A stretch of 64,000 nucleotides of DNA from Vallitalea pronyensis (GCF_018141445.1 NZ_CP058649.1:2561001-2625000); one strand, 5' to 3'; positions 26,690 through 36,016 are shown, numbered from the stretch's first letter. Notes: generated from the sequence alone by a model not told the origin. Translations and numbers: made by a program.

Positions 26690-26976
26690 CATGGTATTTA
26701 AAGGTTTCATACCTATCTAATCACTATTATAGGTACTACTTTATATTTAATATAGAGGAAGTTATTGATAATGGTGATACAATAGTTTTAAAAAGACATG
26801 TAATGAGTTATAGTCAAGATTTGGCTATGTTTTTAGAGATAAGTTAATGATTATCTACATGATAAGAACAAAGGTAAAAAGATTAATCTTTTTAAAAAAG
26901 ATGGAAGCTGGTATCCAGCTAATATAAATCATTGGATTTTAACGATAAATAACAAGCATATATTCAACATATAGAC
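26690..26976 (+). pseudogene. Possible gene remnant after the ABC-3C-like operon
   Basis: Two short open stretches in different frames look coding-like: NGDTIVLKRHVMSYSQDLAM, ending at a TAA at about 26846, and NDYLHDKNKGKKINLF through KDGSWYPANINHWIL, ending at about 26974. They could be pieces of one decayed gene. I recognise no family, and chance cannot be excluded. Confidence 0.3.
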
Positions 26977-26999
26977 GATATTCTTTTAAGGGGTAATAG

Positions 27000-28184
27000 A
27001 TGGAATTTGAAATTAATTATAATACGGTAGAAGAATCAAATATGTTTTTACGATCACTATGGTCCAAGCTAAGAGATAATAAGAAAATGGGGTGGCAATT
27101 TTTCCCATATCGAGATTCTAAGAATAAAATAGTTGAATTAGGGTTTGTTGCAAGTCCAGTTTTGTCATGTTTGTACAAAGTTAAAGTTAAATATAAAATT
27201 AGAGGCTGTATTATGAAATTAATTTTTGAATCAGTAGGTTCTGGGGGCGATAAATCTAGTGATTTTGATACACTTATAAAATTAATTAGTGAAGCTATAG
27301 ATTTTAGTAAGGAAATCAAGTTATCCTACCGTTACATGACGTACAATTCAATTGGAGCTGGAATTGATAATTACATAGGTCGAAATTTCGAAATAGTGAA
27401 TCACGGTAAAAAATTCTCTACTATTTTTGCAATTGAAGGATTTGATGATAAAGATGTTGGTAGTGTATTAGCCAAGATAAATACTAAAGTTATAGACTTC
27501 TTATCTACTCAAACAAGTCATGTGATTTACACAACAACTACTGTTAAAAAATTACCTAATAGCGATAGGCATAATGATTTTGTGAGCAAAAATTGGGTTG
27601 ATACATACCCTATAATTGATAATAGAATGAGAATAATGGAAAGTAGTATTGCAGTGATAGATAAAATAATAAGACAGGATTACAATGAAGATTTGGAGAA
27701 GTATCTTGACGCATGTAGACTCTTTCATACAGCAACTAAGTATACGAGTTTTATTTATAACATTGATCACTATGATTTCAAGCCTGTGGAGTATGATCTA
27801 TCTTTTGATGAAGTTGCTAATATGCTATATATGTCATCATTTGAAGTTTTATCAACTATTATGGACTCTAGTGTTACTAAATGTAAAAAATGTAATCAAA
27901 ATATCTATTCAATAAGACAAAAGGTAATAAAATTAATTGAAAATTATTCGGGTGGGTACATGGATAAAAACTCAATTGATGAATATTACAAAAAAAGAAG
28001 TGCATATGTGCATTCGGGTAATTTTTTTAGTAATAGGTCATACTATGGAGGTGTAAGCAATCCTCAATTAGATAAGTCGGATATAGGAGTCGTAATGCAA
28101 TTACCACTAGTAAATCTTCATGCACTTAGAGAGGTCGGTGGGTTTATTTTTAGAGAGTTTTTAATCAAATATTTTGGTTTCTAA
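27000..28184 (+). CDS. Hypothetical protein with C-terminal HEPN-like motif
   Basis: A 394-residue protein with no signal peptide. The N-terminal two-thirds is a mixed alpha/beta region I cannot assign. From about 270 on it is helical with a CKKCNQNIYSIRQKV segment and, near the end, YYKKRSAYVHSG with R333 and H338 in the R-x4-H spacing of HEPN ribonucleases; many defence proteins of the ApeA type end this way. The ribosome binding site AAGGGG precedes ATG 27000. It is the last gene before the proposed right end of the island. An RNase-type defence role is inference. Confidence 0.55.
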   Translation: MEFEINYNTVEESNMFLRSLWSKLRDNKKMGWQFFPYRDSKNKIVELGFVASPVLSCLYKVKVKYKIRGCIMKLIFESVGSGGDKSSDFDTLIKLISEAIDFSKEIKLSYRYMTYNSIGAGIDNYIGRNFEIVNHGKKFSTIFAIEGFDDKDVGSVLAKINTKVIDFLSTQTSHVIYTTTTVKKLPNSDRHNDFVSKNWVDTYPIIDNRMRIMESSIAVIDKIIRQDYNEDLEKYLDACRLFHTATKYTSFIYNIDHYDFKPVEYDLSFDEVANMLYMSSFEVLSTIMDSSVTKCKKCNQNIYSIRQKVIKLIENYSGGYMDKNSIDEYYKKRSAYVHSGNFFSNRSYYGGVSNPQLDKSDIGVVMQLPLVNLHALREVGGFIFREFLIKYFGF

Positions 28185-28465
28185 GGTCTTTCGATTCTTG
28201 AATTACTGTATTCTAAATGAACAGGTACTTATACAGGGCAATAACTAATAGGAGCTACCCTAACAAGCTTTAGTTTTAAGTAAATAATTGTATCATAATA
28301 CCTATAGAATTATTTATTAATATTTCCCACCAAATCATACATTGTGGTTCTATTTTGGCTCTAATAATAATTATAAGCTAAATTTTCCAAGAAAAACACA
28401 CGTAATAATTACATAAAATCAACTAGATATAAGTATTTACAACTACTAATTAATCTACTATAGTA
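28185..28465. other. Gene-free right flank of the island
   Basis: I see no gene in this stretch. It is AT-rich with no strong hairpin and leads directly into the proposed right attachment site. Confidence 0.5.
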
Positions 28466-28481
28466 GAGTGGGAGTAGTAAA
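28466..28481 (+). other. Proposed attR: displaced guaA 3' end
   Basis: GAGTGGGAGTAGTAAA codes Glu-Trp-Glu-stop, as the guaA tail does, but with GAG and TAG instead of GAA and TAA. It is probably the original guaA terminus displaced when the island integrated and supplied its own tail. It lies 14.8 kb from the guaA stop, just after the last island gene. Confidence 0.7.
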
Positions 28482-28610
28482 CAGAATCGCTTAAATCCTT
28501 GCAAACACTGGGTTTTATGAAATAAAAATAGACTCGTGACTGCTTTTGACTATGTTTCTTTTTTTAAAAAATAAGCCAATTAACTTAATAATTATATATA
28601 TTAAAGAAAA

Positions 28611-28650
28611 ATGACAGTACGCCAAGCTTTAGGTGTCTGTCATTTTTTTA
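28611..28650 (+). terminator. Terminator beyond the island, first of a near-identical pair
   Basis: ATGACAG...GCC pairs with GGTGTCTGTCAT, followed by a T7 run; the sequence around AAGCTT matches the terminator at 31025-31065 closely. It may be the former guaA terminator. Confidence 0.75.
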
Positions 28651-28882
28651 TGGTTATTATTTTGTTCATTTAAAGACAACATAATCGTTAAAATGTATTT
28701 CATCAACTTTATTGATAGAATTTTTTTGATATGTTTGATATAATGAATTATAAATTGAATAATGCAAAGTTCTATCTACAAATCGGGTGTTTATTCAAAA
28801 AATCGAGGTGATTCAGATGGTTATATAATGTTTCATAAAAAATGTTTGTTTTAAATTAAGGATACAAAAGGAGGATTTTATT

Positions 28883-30100
28883 ATGTTTAAGAAAATATTA
28901 TCATCATTTTTAGTCATTGCGCTTTTATGCTCAATTAGTATAACAATTTTTGGCTCTAGTAGTTCTCTTGGCGATAACCATACTTTTGATCAAATGATAC
29001 CATTGGAAATTCAAGAAGCTATGGAAAATCAAGCTGAGGCTCTTGAAGAATATTTTGAACTAATTGGATTTTTCAAAAAGGACAATTATGGAGTTCCAAT
29101 ATACCCACAACATTATGCAGGGGAATATATTAATAAGGATAATAAGTTAGTGGTTCAATTAACTGGTGAATTTGCCGATAAAGAGATTCTATCATACTTA
29201 AAAAGTAGTCCTAATATTCAAATTATATATGTTGAGCATTCATATGATGAGTTAATATCGCAAAAAAAAATAGCTGATAAACTATATGCTTCTGGAGTAC
29301 GTGTCGTATCGGACGGAGTAGATATTATTGATAATAGATATAAAATAGCTGTGTTAAAAGAAGATTTAGATAAAATGGCTACAACTTATACAAAAGATTC
29401 GCTTGTCATTTTTGAGGAAGGAACATATGCACGAGCTTCAGCTCCTCTTATTGGTGGGGACAGGATTTATAATGAAGATTCTGGCGGATTTATGTCTATT
29501 GGAATATGTGGAACTTATAATGGTAATGATGCAATACTAACATGTGGTCATGGAAATGAAAAAGTAGGTATCTTCTCACCACGATACCCATATATAGAGC
29601 ATAAAACGCAAAGTCATCGTATTGGACAAGTAGTTTTTCAACAAGCTAATACTGATTCTAGCAATTATGGGGTTTCAAGTTTAGGTGATTTTGCAATAGT
29701 TGACATAACATCATCTGATACAATTACAAATGATGTTTGGCAAGGTGGACAAATTACAGGTACATATTCTTCAGTACCTGTAGGTACAACAGTATATAAG
29801 TTTGGTTCTCGAACAGGATACGCATGGGGAAATGTAACAGGTACTAGCTTGCGTATTTCTTATACCGCTGGGTTGTTTACTACATATACAGTTAGTGGAT
29901 TGTATAGTATTCCATTGCAAAATTCAAGTGGTACTAATGCAATTAATGGCGGAGATAGTGGTGGGCCTGTCTGGAGATCCGATACTGGTGAAAACCTTAT
30001 ACATGGCATTGTAACTGCTGGAATTTACGATACAAATCTTATGTATACAACGCCAATATATTATGCTCAACATCAAGGTTTTCAACCTAAGTTAGATTGA
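28883..30100 (+). CDS. Secreted trypsin-like serine protease (S1 fold)
   Basis: A 405-residue secreted protease. The signal peptide covers about 1-25 (MFKKILSSFLVIALLCSISI). A propeptide-like region follows to about 185, then the catalytic domain with H223 in TCGHGN, D269 in LGDFAIVD and S359 in NGGDSGGPVW. The CGH form and a long prodomain resemble alpha-lytic/streptogrisin-type proteases, though this enzyme lacks their usual disulfide pattern. The ribosome binding site AAAGGAGG precedes the ATG. The next gene overlaps its stop, so a membrane partner is co-made. Substrate is unknown. Confidence 0.88.
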   Translation: MFKKILSSFLVIALLCSISITIFGSSSSLGDNHTFDQMIPLEIQEAMENQAEALEEYFELIGFFKKDNYGVPIYPQHYAGEYINKDNKLVVQLTGEFADKEILSYLKSSPNIQIIYVEHSYDELISQKKIADKLYASGVRVVSDGVDIIDNRYKIAVLKEDLDKMATTYTKDSLVIFEEGTYARASAPLIGGDRIYNEDSGGFMSIGICGTYNGNDAILTCGHGNEKVGIFSPRYPYIEHKTQSHRIGQVVFQQANTDSSNYGVSSLGDFAIVDITSSDTITNDVWQGGQITGTYSSVPVGTTVYKFGSRTGYAWGNVTGTSLRISYTAGLFTTYTVSGLYSIPLQNSSGTNAINGGDSGGPVWRSDTGENLIHGIVTAGIYDTNLMYTTPIYYAQHQGFQPKLD

Positions 30101-30849
30101 TGTATATGAAAAGATTAATGCAAATACTATTATGTATGTTCATATTTTTTACAATTGTTACTGTAGGGTTGGTTTCATACAATTTATATATCAATGTTAA
30201 GTTAAAAAATGAATTTACACAAAAAGAAGACACCTATCCTTATGCTGAAGCAATTGAAAAAGGAGATATTGATTTCAATAAAATATCCAATTTATTTACA
30301 GATAATGTGGCAATGCTAGGTACAAACTATCAAGAAAGCATTATCTCACCAATAACTGTATCATATTATGAAAATATAAATGACGAAACTCCTGTCTATA
30401 TTATAGAAGAGGGAGATTTAATACGCTTTAAAATTGGAGATAAAACAAGAAGTGGACTTACTTATTGTGGTAATGAGAGTATTCCTACTAATGATTTAGG
30501 TTGGCGAATCGCAAAGCCATTTTTAGCAGACGGGAAGGAAACAATCAATGAATTTTTATATGTTAAATTGGACAACTTGGTAGATATTTCTTGTGAATGG
30601 CTGAAGGAAAATCCAACAGCAATGAACACGTTGCAAAGAAGCATGCTGGAGCAAGGAATATTACCAACAAAATATAATGCCGGTAAATATATATTACTAT
30701 TTATTGATCGCAAATTATATTCAGAGGGTGTGTTTTTATCCCAAGATTTGTTCAATCCTATTTTTTCTGCTACAACGCTTGTAAGTTTACTTATTTCAGC
30801 AATTTTACTAGTATTATTTTTATTAATAAAGTATAAGTTCACTTCATAA
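30100..30849 (+). CDS. Bitopic membrane protein paired with the protease
   Basis: A 249-residue protein with an N-terminal TM (about 6-28, ILLCMFIFFTIVTVGLVSY) and a C-terminal TM (about 222-245, LVSLLISAILLVLFLLI), leaving an extracytoplasmic domain of about 190 residues between. I do not recognise that domain. ATG 30100 overlaps the protease stop (TGATG), so translation is coupled. It may anchor, activate or inhibit the protease, or be its substrate; no motif decides. Confidence 0.75.
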   Translation: MYMKRLMQILLCMFIFFTIVTVGLVSYNLYINVKLKNEFTQKEDTYPYAEAIEKGDIDFNKISNLFTDNVAMLGTNYQESIISPITVSYYENINDETPVYIIEEGDLIRFKIGDKTRSGLTYCGNESIPTNDLGWRIAKPFLADGKETINEFLYVKLDNLVDISCEWLKENPTAMNTLQRSMLEQGILPTKYNAGKYILLFIDRKLYSEGVFLSQDLFNPIFSATTLVSLLISAILLVLFLLIKYKFTS

Positions 30850-30924
30850 ACTGACACACAAAACACCCCTAACCAAGCATTTATTGTTCAACTTTGATAC
30901 AAAGAAAAATAAGAATTACCTGAG

Positions 30925-30958
30925 AGTGGCTATGGTTTTTCTGTATCTAGCCACTTTT
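30925..30958 (+). terminator. Terminator after the protease pair
   Basis: AGTGGCTA (30925-30932) pairs with TAGCCACT (30948-30955), followed by TTT. Confidence 0.6.
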
Positions 30959-31024
30959 AAGTCAGTAATAATTGTTTCTATACCCTACAAATATTAACGT
31001 AAGAATGATTTGAAAATCAAAGAA

Positions 31025-31065
31025 AAATGACAGGACACCAAGCTTAGGTGCTGTCATTTTTTTAT
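31025..31065 (+). terminator. Second copy of the near-identical terminator pair
   Basis: AAATGACAGGACACC pairs with GGTGCTGTCATTT around AAGCTTA, followed by a T7 run. It matches 28609-28650 along its whole length apart from a few changes. Confidence 0.75.
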
Positions 31066-31150
31066 ATTGATTTTTTGTTTGTAAAGATTTACACGAAGCG
31101 ACATGCCAATATGACAATTATTAAAATCTTACTAACAAACAATTGAGCCC

Positions 31151-31182
31151 AAAAACCCTCTTGATGATTTGGGAGGGTTTTA
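31151..31182. terminator. Terminator of the GH29-GH39 operon
   Basis: AAAACCCTC pairs with GAGGGTTTT. On the minus strand the stem ends in TTTTTGGGC, about 30 bases past the GH39 stop. It works in both directions. Confidence 0.7.
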
Positions 31183-31209
31183 AACTGCTAAAAAATTAGT
31201 ATAGGTTAA

Positions 31210-32661
31210 CTATCCAAGTTCTATTGTCACACACGACACGCCATGGGCTAGGATTGTCGTCTTAACCACGAGATTATCACCAGCGATATCGTATGTCAAA
31301 TCCTCTTCGATAACCTTAGTATCTCTTTTGAGCTTTTCGACCAAATGGGGTTTTAGGTATTTAGGCGCACCCATGTCCTGCCACACTTTGCGGGGATTGC
31401 TGTGATGGTCATCTACGCATTGTAGCGTAGCGCTCTTAATAGCGTTGAGATTATGGATGGTCAGTGTTACTTCTTCATCTTCAATTGGCTGCAGCGGCAT
31501 GTTATGGTTATAGAGCAGTACTTTGATTACATTGCCGTCAAGGGTTGCCAGTGCTTCCACGTTTGTGTTTTCAGGGGATACGATATCCAGTCGATCGGTG
31601 CCCATCTCGTGCAGCAACTTGAACGCCCAGTAGGATGGTTTGGGTATTCCATTGTAGTTTAGCAATCCGAATCCACCATGAAAAGGGACTGAGCTCTGCG
31701 GCATCTCTTCAAAGAGGTCGGAGAACGTCCAAAAGGAGTACATATCAACGATGCCGGTGTTGTCAATGATGCTTTTAGTAAGAAAGGACGCGCAAAACGG
31801 CTTATCGTGATACTTGTCGCGACAGCTGGGAGAGTTGTTCCACTCAGTGTAAAATAGGGGAAGGGGTTTGCCAATCTTGTCTGTAGCAACGTCCGTTTCT
31901 TCACGGGCTTTTTGTGCCATCTCCTGCATGTTGCCCCTTGGTGCCTTCGCCATGCGGTCCTCCACATCTACAAAATGCGCCAGCGCCACATCCGTGGGAT
32001 AGTGGTGTGTTGAGATAAAATCCAGTGCAACGTTGTTTTCTGCGCAATAGTCAATGAGTTCAGGTATCCATTCATTTCGTGCAGTGGAAGGACCCCCCAC
32101 TTGTAGGTTTTCGTCAACGGACTTGACAGCTTCGACTGTGTATTTGTAAAGCTTAAAATACTCTTGCATATCCGATGACCAGAAGCATTCCAGGTTAGGT
32201 TCATTCCACACCTCAAAGTACCATTTTTGTACTTCTTTCAGCCCATAGCGATTGATGAGGTTCTGCACGAGCTCTGTGATGAACACTTTCCACTGATTGT
32301 AGTCTTTGGGTGGGGTGATGTTGCCCCTGTAGTGGAATACTTCCTCAGTGCCGGAACCAAGGTCATTTGGCATAAAGCCGATCTCCACTAGGGGCTTCAT
32401 ACCGATGCTCAGCAGGAAGTCAAATAAGTTATTGACGTTGACAAAAGAACTGCCTTCGTGTTTGGTGTACACACTCATGTCGTTACAAAGCAGGCCGTGG
32501 AAGCGCACATACTCAAAGCCAAGTTCTTTCTTACACCGCGTCAATTGCTCCCGCCAATCTGCCCGTAGCCCCATAGCGGCATGACCGCTGCCGATGCAGC
32601 CTTCCCAGTAGTGGGGGAAAGGTTGGGTTTTGCCTTTAGAATCCAAATCAAAATACAGCAT
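31210..32661 (-). CDS. GH39 glycosidase, beta-xylosidase-like
   Basis: A 483-residue cytoplasmic TIM-barrel glycosidase. E154 in VWNEPN is the expected acid/base and E273 in YTEWN the expected nucleophile of family 39; a C-terminal beta domain follows from about 370. Family members release beta-xylose or alpha-iduronate; I favour beta-xylosidase-like. There is no signal peptide. It follows the GH29 gene by 14 bases with AAGGAGG as ribosome binding site, so the two are co-expressed. Base composition is clearly more GC-rich than the surroundings, suggesting acquisition from another organism. Confidence 0.85.
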   Translation of the reverse strand: MLYFDLDSKGKTQPFPHYWEGCIGSGHAAMGLRADWREQLTRCKKELGFEYVRFHGLLCNDMSVYTKHEGSSFVNVNNLFDFLLSIGMKPLVEIGFMPNDLGSGTEEVFHYRGNITPPKDYNQWKVFITELVQNLINRYGLKEVQKWYFEVWNEPNLECFWSSDMQEYFKLYKYTVEAVKSVDENLQVGGPSTARNEWIPELIDYCAENNVALDFISTHHYPTDVALAHFVDVEDRMAKAPRGNMQEMAQKAREETDVATDKIGKPLPLFYTEWNNSPSCRDKYHDKPFCASFLTKSIIDNTGIVDMYSFWTFSDLFEEMPQSSVPFHGGFGLLNYNGIPKPSYWAFKLLHEMGTDRLDIVSPENTNVEALATLDGNVIKVLLYNHNMPLQPIEDEEVTLTIHNLNAIKSATLQCVDDHHSNPRKVWQDMGAPKYLKPHLVEKLKRDTKVIEEDLTYDIAGDNLVVKTTILAHGVSCVTIELG

Positions 32662-32675
32662 AGTTGTCTCCTCCT

Positions 32676-34142
32676 TTATCTGTTAAGTTCGATTGCAAGA
32701 CAATTAGTATATGGAGTAGGTAGCTCCTGTGGGAGCTGTACGGTTAGTGCACCAAAGTTTTGGCTGTACGCAAGTGACCTGCCGCCCATTAGTTTGACAG
32801 ATATGACTTTTTCCTTAGGCGTCAAGCTTTTGATGACAGTGACCCTATTTTTGGGAGCTGTTGGCATGAACGCATAAAGTGTATTGCCTTTTGTCACAAA
32901 CCTAAAGTCTGAGCTATTCCATGCCACCGCTGTTTCATTGAAGCCACTATCTACATCAACGAGACTGTCACCTTCACCAAAAATGCGCCATGGTCGTGTG
33001 CTGTGCACTGCGTCACCACAGATTGCAAACCATGCAGCAAGTTCTTTGAGGATGTAGCGGGCTTCGTCGTCGATGGAGCCATCGGGCAATTGCAGAACAT
33101 TAAGCAGCATCTGTCCATTTTTGGAAATAATATCCACAAGCATTTCAATAATGTGCCCTGGTTTTTTGTAGGCTTTTTGAACGTCATAAAACCAGTTACC
33201 AATGCAGGTGTCGGTTTGCCAAGGTTCTTCGGCGATGTCTGTTAATTGGCTTTTTTCGATATCGAGGGTGCCCACACGATAGATGTCTTTACGCCTGTCC
33301 TTTTGTGTATAGATAAAGCGATTTTCTCCATATAGGTCGATGGAGGTGTTATAGTAATATGCCACTGCTTCGAGACCGGTTTTAAAGCGCTCATCGTCGG
33401 AATTGCTGACCCGCCACTCACCAAATGGCAATCCACCGTCAGTGTACAGCAGGTCGGGCTGGTACATGTCGATAAGCTCTTTCATGACGTTGAGCCAATA
33501 CTGGAAGAACTTTTCGTTGGTGGTATACCATGGGTAGGCTACAGGATCATCGGACTCGTTGTCCAGGTGCTCATAATTGTCGTAATAAAAATCCCTGTAT
33601 TCGGGGTCATTGCCGTCATAGGGTACACCTGCATATGGACCGTATTTGTCGCTGCGCTTGTTGGGAGCATACCATTGGAAAGAGCACCCGTGGTGTTCCG
33701 TCAGCCCAAAATACATATCACGCTTTTTAGCTGCCTGCTTCCACAGTCCGCAGATGTCTTTTTTGGGACCCATCTCAACGGAATTGAAGCGGTTATACTT
33801 TGATGGGAAGTTAAAGAAATTGTCGGTGTGCATGGCTTGTCCGACGAAGTAGCGTGCGCCGGCTTTGTAGTAAAGATCCATCAGTGCATCGGGATCAAAC
33901 TTTTCCGCTTTCCACAGCTTGACGATATCCTTGTAGCCGAACTTGGAGGGATGCCCGTAGTGCCTGAGATGGTAGTAGTACTGCGGTGTGCCTTGGATGT
34001 ACATGTTACGTGCATACCAGTCGCCAAACATCGGCACACTTTGGGCTCCCCAATGGCTCCATATACCAAACTTGGCGTCACGAAACCACTTGGGGCAGGT
34101 GTATTCTTCTAAAGATTCAAATGTAGGATTAAATCTTTTCAT
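32676..34142 (-). CDS. GH29 alpha-L-fucosidase
   Basis: A 488-residue intracellular family-29 enzyme, which removes alpha-L-fucose. The N-terminal barrel has WFRDAKFGIWSHWGAQSVP, the His pair in LTEHHGCSFQWY, and nucleophile D235 in LLYTDGGLPF. A C-terminal beta-sandwich follows from about 370. Its ATG overlaps the stop of the AraC-type regulator upstream (TAATG on the minus strand), so regulator and enzymes form one unit. Like GH39 beside it, it is more GC-rich than the genome around it. Linkage preference cannot be told from sequence. Confidence 0.9.
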   Translation of the reverse strand: MKRFNPTFESLEEYTCPKWFRDAKFGIWSHWGAQSVPMFGDWYARNMYIQGTPQYYYHLRHYGHPSKFGYKDIVKLWKAEKFDPDALMDLYYKAGARYFVGQAMHTDNFFNFPSKYNRFNSVEMGPKKDICGLWKQAAKKRDMYFGLTEHHGCSFQWYAPNKRSDKYGPYAGVPYDGNDPEYRDFYYDNYEHLDNESDDPVAYPWYTTNEKFFQYWLNVMKELIDMYQPDLLYTDGGLPFGEWRVSNSDDERFKTGLEAVAYYYNTSIDLYGENRFIYTQKDRRKDIYRVGTLDIEKSQLTDIAEEPWQTDTCIGNWFYDVQKAYKKPGHIIEMLVDIISKNGQMLLNVLQLPDGSIDDEARYILKELAAWFAICGDAVHSTRPWRIFGEGDSLVDVDSGFNETAVAWNSSDFRFVTKGNTLYAFMPTAPKNRVTVIKSLTPKEKVISVKLMGGRSLAYSQNFGALTVQLPQELPTPYTNCLAIELNR

Positions 34143-34974
34143 TATTGTTCCTCCGTATTAATTAGTCTGTACTCAATGGGTGTTATGCCTACCCATTTCT
34201 TAAATACTCTATAAAAGTATGAACTATCATGAAACCCAACCATTTTTGAAACTTCATCAACGGTATACTTTGTTGTACTTAATATATATTTTGCTTTGTT
34301 TATACGCTTATTGTTTATATAGTGAATAGGAGTTTCTCCTGTGTTTTTCTTAAAGAAGCGAAAAAAATAGTTTGGATGCATAAATACATGTTCAGCGAGC
34401 TCATCGATTGTTACGTTGTTTATATAGTTTGTATCAATATACTTGAGGATTTTTCGCATACTATCAATCTGCTTGGTATTATTTAATGATATTTCATCAA
34501 TTTTCTGATGTCCAAAGAAGTATGACAACAGCTCCATAACTTTAACTTTTTGTGCTAGTTTAGCAGTGAAGCTGGATGACTTGGATAAGGTGAGCAGTTT
34601 TTCAAAAGTATCTCTGCAAAAAGTATCATTTCCAATATCGATCATGTAGTTAAAATGTATTACTTTAGATATATTCACACCACATAATGTTGCAGTAAAA
34701 TGACTCCAATATTTTGTATATCTGTTTGCGTTAATAAATGAATAAGAGTGATCTGTATTATCCGGTAGGAATATAATTTGGCCAGGTTTAGGATAATATT
34801 CTTTATTATTAATTTTAAGCCAACCTTCACCATCGCAAATAAGGTAAATTTTCAGTAGTTCTCACAAACATCATAATCCTGCCAAGTTGGAGGTACTTGA
34901 TGATATTGATTTAAAATAACCGAGTCTATCTTTAAGGTTGCAAGATAGTTTTCTAATATTTCAGATTTAAGCAT
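34142..34974 (-). pseudogene. AraC-family regulator, frameshifted
   Basis: Reading across one break gives an AraC/XylS regulator of about 277 residues: an N-terminal cupin domain (starting MLKSEILENYLATLKIDSVI; then CDGEGWLKINNKEYYPKPGQ) and two C-terminal HTH motifs (TIDELAEHVFMHPNYFFRFF; VDEVSKMVGFHDSSYFYRVF). The break is a TGA at 34852-34854 after DVCENY; adding one base there restores ENYLKIYLICDGEG. The HTH part can still be made alone from an internal start, which could act constitutively. AGGAGG precedes ATG 34974. It should control the GH29-GH39 genes. A sequencing error is an alternative. Confidence 0.8.
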
Positions 34975-35340
34975 TTCAAAACCTCCTCATAATTAGCATC
35001 CTAATTATTTTCGGTTAATATATACATGTCGACCCTTATAATTATACATAAGATTTGTACAATATCAATAAAAAGTTAGTATTGTCCAGTAAGAGGTTAT
35101 TATTCTCTCTTATGTTTAACTTATATAGCAACTACAAGGGTGAGAGAAGTACTACCGTTCATGATATTTCTATGAATTGGATGAACAGAATTGTCAAGTG
35201 GCTATGAGAGCAATAAAGTATAGGTGTTCATGCTATCATAGTAATGTGAAGGATGAATAGTAATGCACAGATTGCTAAGGAATAGAAGACCTTACTGAAA
35301 TAATGATGGATTTAAATATGTTGATAATTTTTTTCTTTTT
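34975..35340. other. Intergenic stretch with a 62-bp DUF6075-like remnant
   Basis: No intact gene is present. Bases 35168-35229 match 19221-19282, the end of the DUF6075-like gene in the guaA island, at 58 of 62 positions and still read as its C-terminal codons (ending near YRCS). The flanks do not match. It is probably a scar of another element of the same family. Confidence 0.7.
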
Positions 35341-35343
35341 CTC

Positions 35344-35400
35344 TTGACAAGACGATAGTTTTCGCTTAATATATATTACATAATAATAATTATCAACTAA
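35344..35400 (+). promoter_or_regulatory. ahpC promoter with possible PerR/Fur-like box
   Basis: TTGACA (35344-35349) and TAATAT (35367-35372) are 17 bases apart. The AT-rich TAATAATAATTATC (about 35381-35395) directly after resembles PerR/Fur boxes, which control ahpCF in many Firmicutes. The box call is tentative. Confidence 0.6.
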
Positions 35401-35438
35401 TAACTATTTAATAAAATATATCTAAGGAGGATTTAATT

Positions 35439-36002
35439 ATGTCATTAATTGGAAGTGAAGTACAAGCATTTACAGCAGATGCTTACAGAAACGGTGAATT
35501 TGTTACCCTAACAGATGAATCTTTAAAAGGGAAATGGAATATTTTTTGTTTCTATCCAGCAGACTTTACATTTGTTTGCCCTACAGAACTTGAAGACTTA
35601 CAAAAAGAATATGCAGCTTTAAAACAACTAGGAGTGGAAGTCTATTCCATCTCAACAGATACGCATTTTACACACAAAGCATGGCATGATCACTCCGATG
35701 CCATTGGTAAAATCGAATATACGATGATTGGTGATCCTTCACAACGATTGAGCCGTAGTTTTGAAGTATTAAATGAACAAGATGGTTTAGCAGATCGTGG
35801 TACATTTATTATTGACCCTGATGGTATCATCCAAGCAGTTGAAATTAATGCAGGTGGTATGGGGCGTGATGCATCTATTCTTATTAATAAAATTAAAGCT
35901 GCTCAATATATACGTAAGAATCCAAATGAAGTTTGCCCAGCTAAATGGAAAGAAGGCTCTGAAACCTTGAAGCCTAGCCTTGATTTAGTCGGTAAAATCT
36001 AA
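35439..36002 (+). CDS. ahpC: Alkyl hydroperoxide reductase C (2-Cys peroxiredoxin)
   Basis: A 187-residue typical 2-Cys peroxiredoxin that reduces peroxides in the cytoplasm. Peroxidatic C47 is in TFVCPTE and resolving C166 in NEVCPAKW; the family Arg is in QRLSRSFEV. Length and termini are normal. The ribosome binding site AAGGAGG precedes the ATG. ahpF follows after 14 bases and supplies reducing power. Confidence 0.97.
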   Translation: MSLIGSEVQAFTADAYRNGEFVTLTDESLKGKWNIFCFYPADFTFVCPTELEDLQKEYAALKQLGVEVYSISTDTHFTHKAWHDHSDAIGKIEYTMIGDPSQRLSRSFEVLNEQDGLADRGTFIIDPDGIIQAVEINAGGMGRDASILINKIKAAQYIRKNPNEVCPAKWKEGSETLKPSLDLVGKI

Positions 36003-36016
36003 GGAGTGAGATAATC

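Noticed and set aside
33530..33852. Several overlapping plus-strand ORFs within GH29 and GH39
   Set aside because: They arise because the GC-rich minus-strand genes have few stops in other frames; no start signals or families support them.
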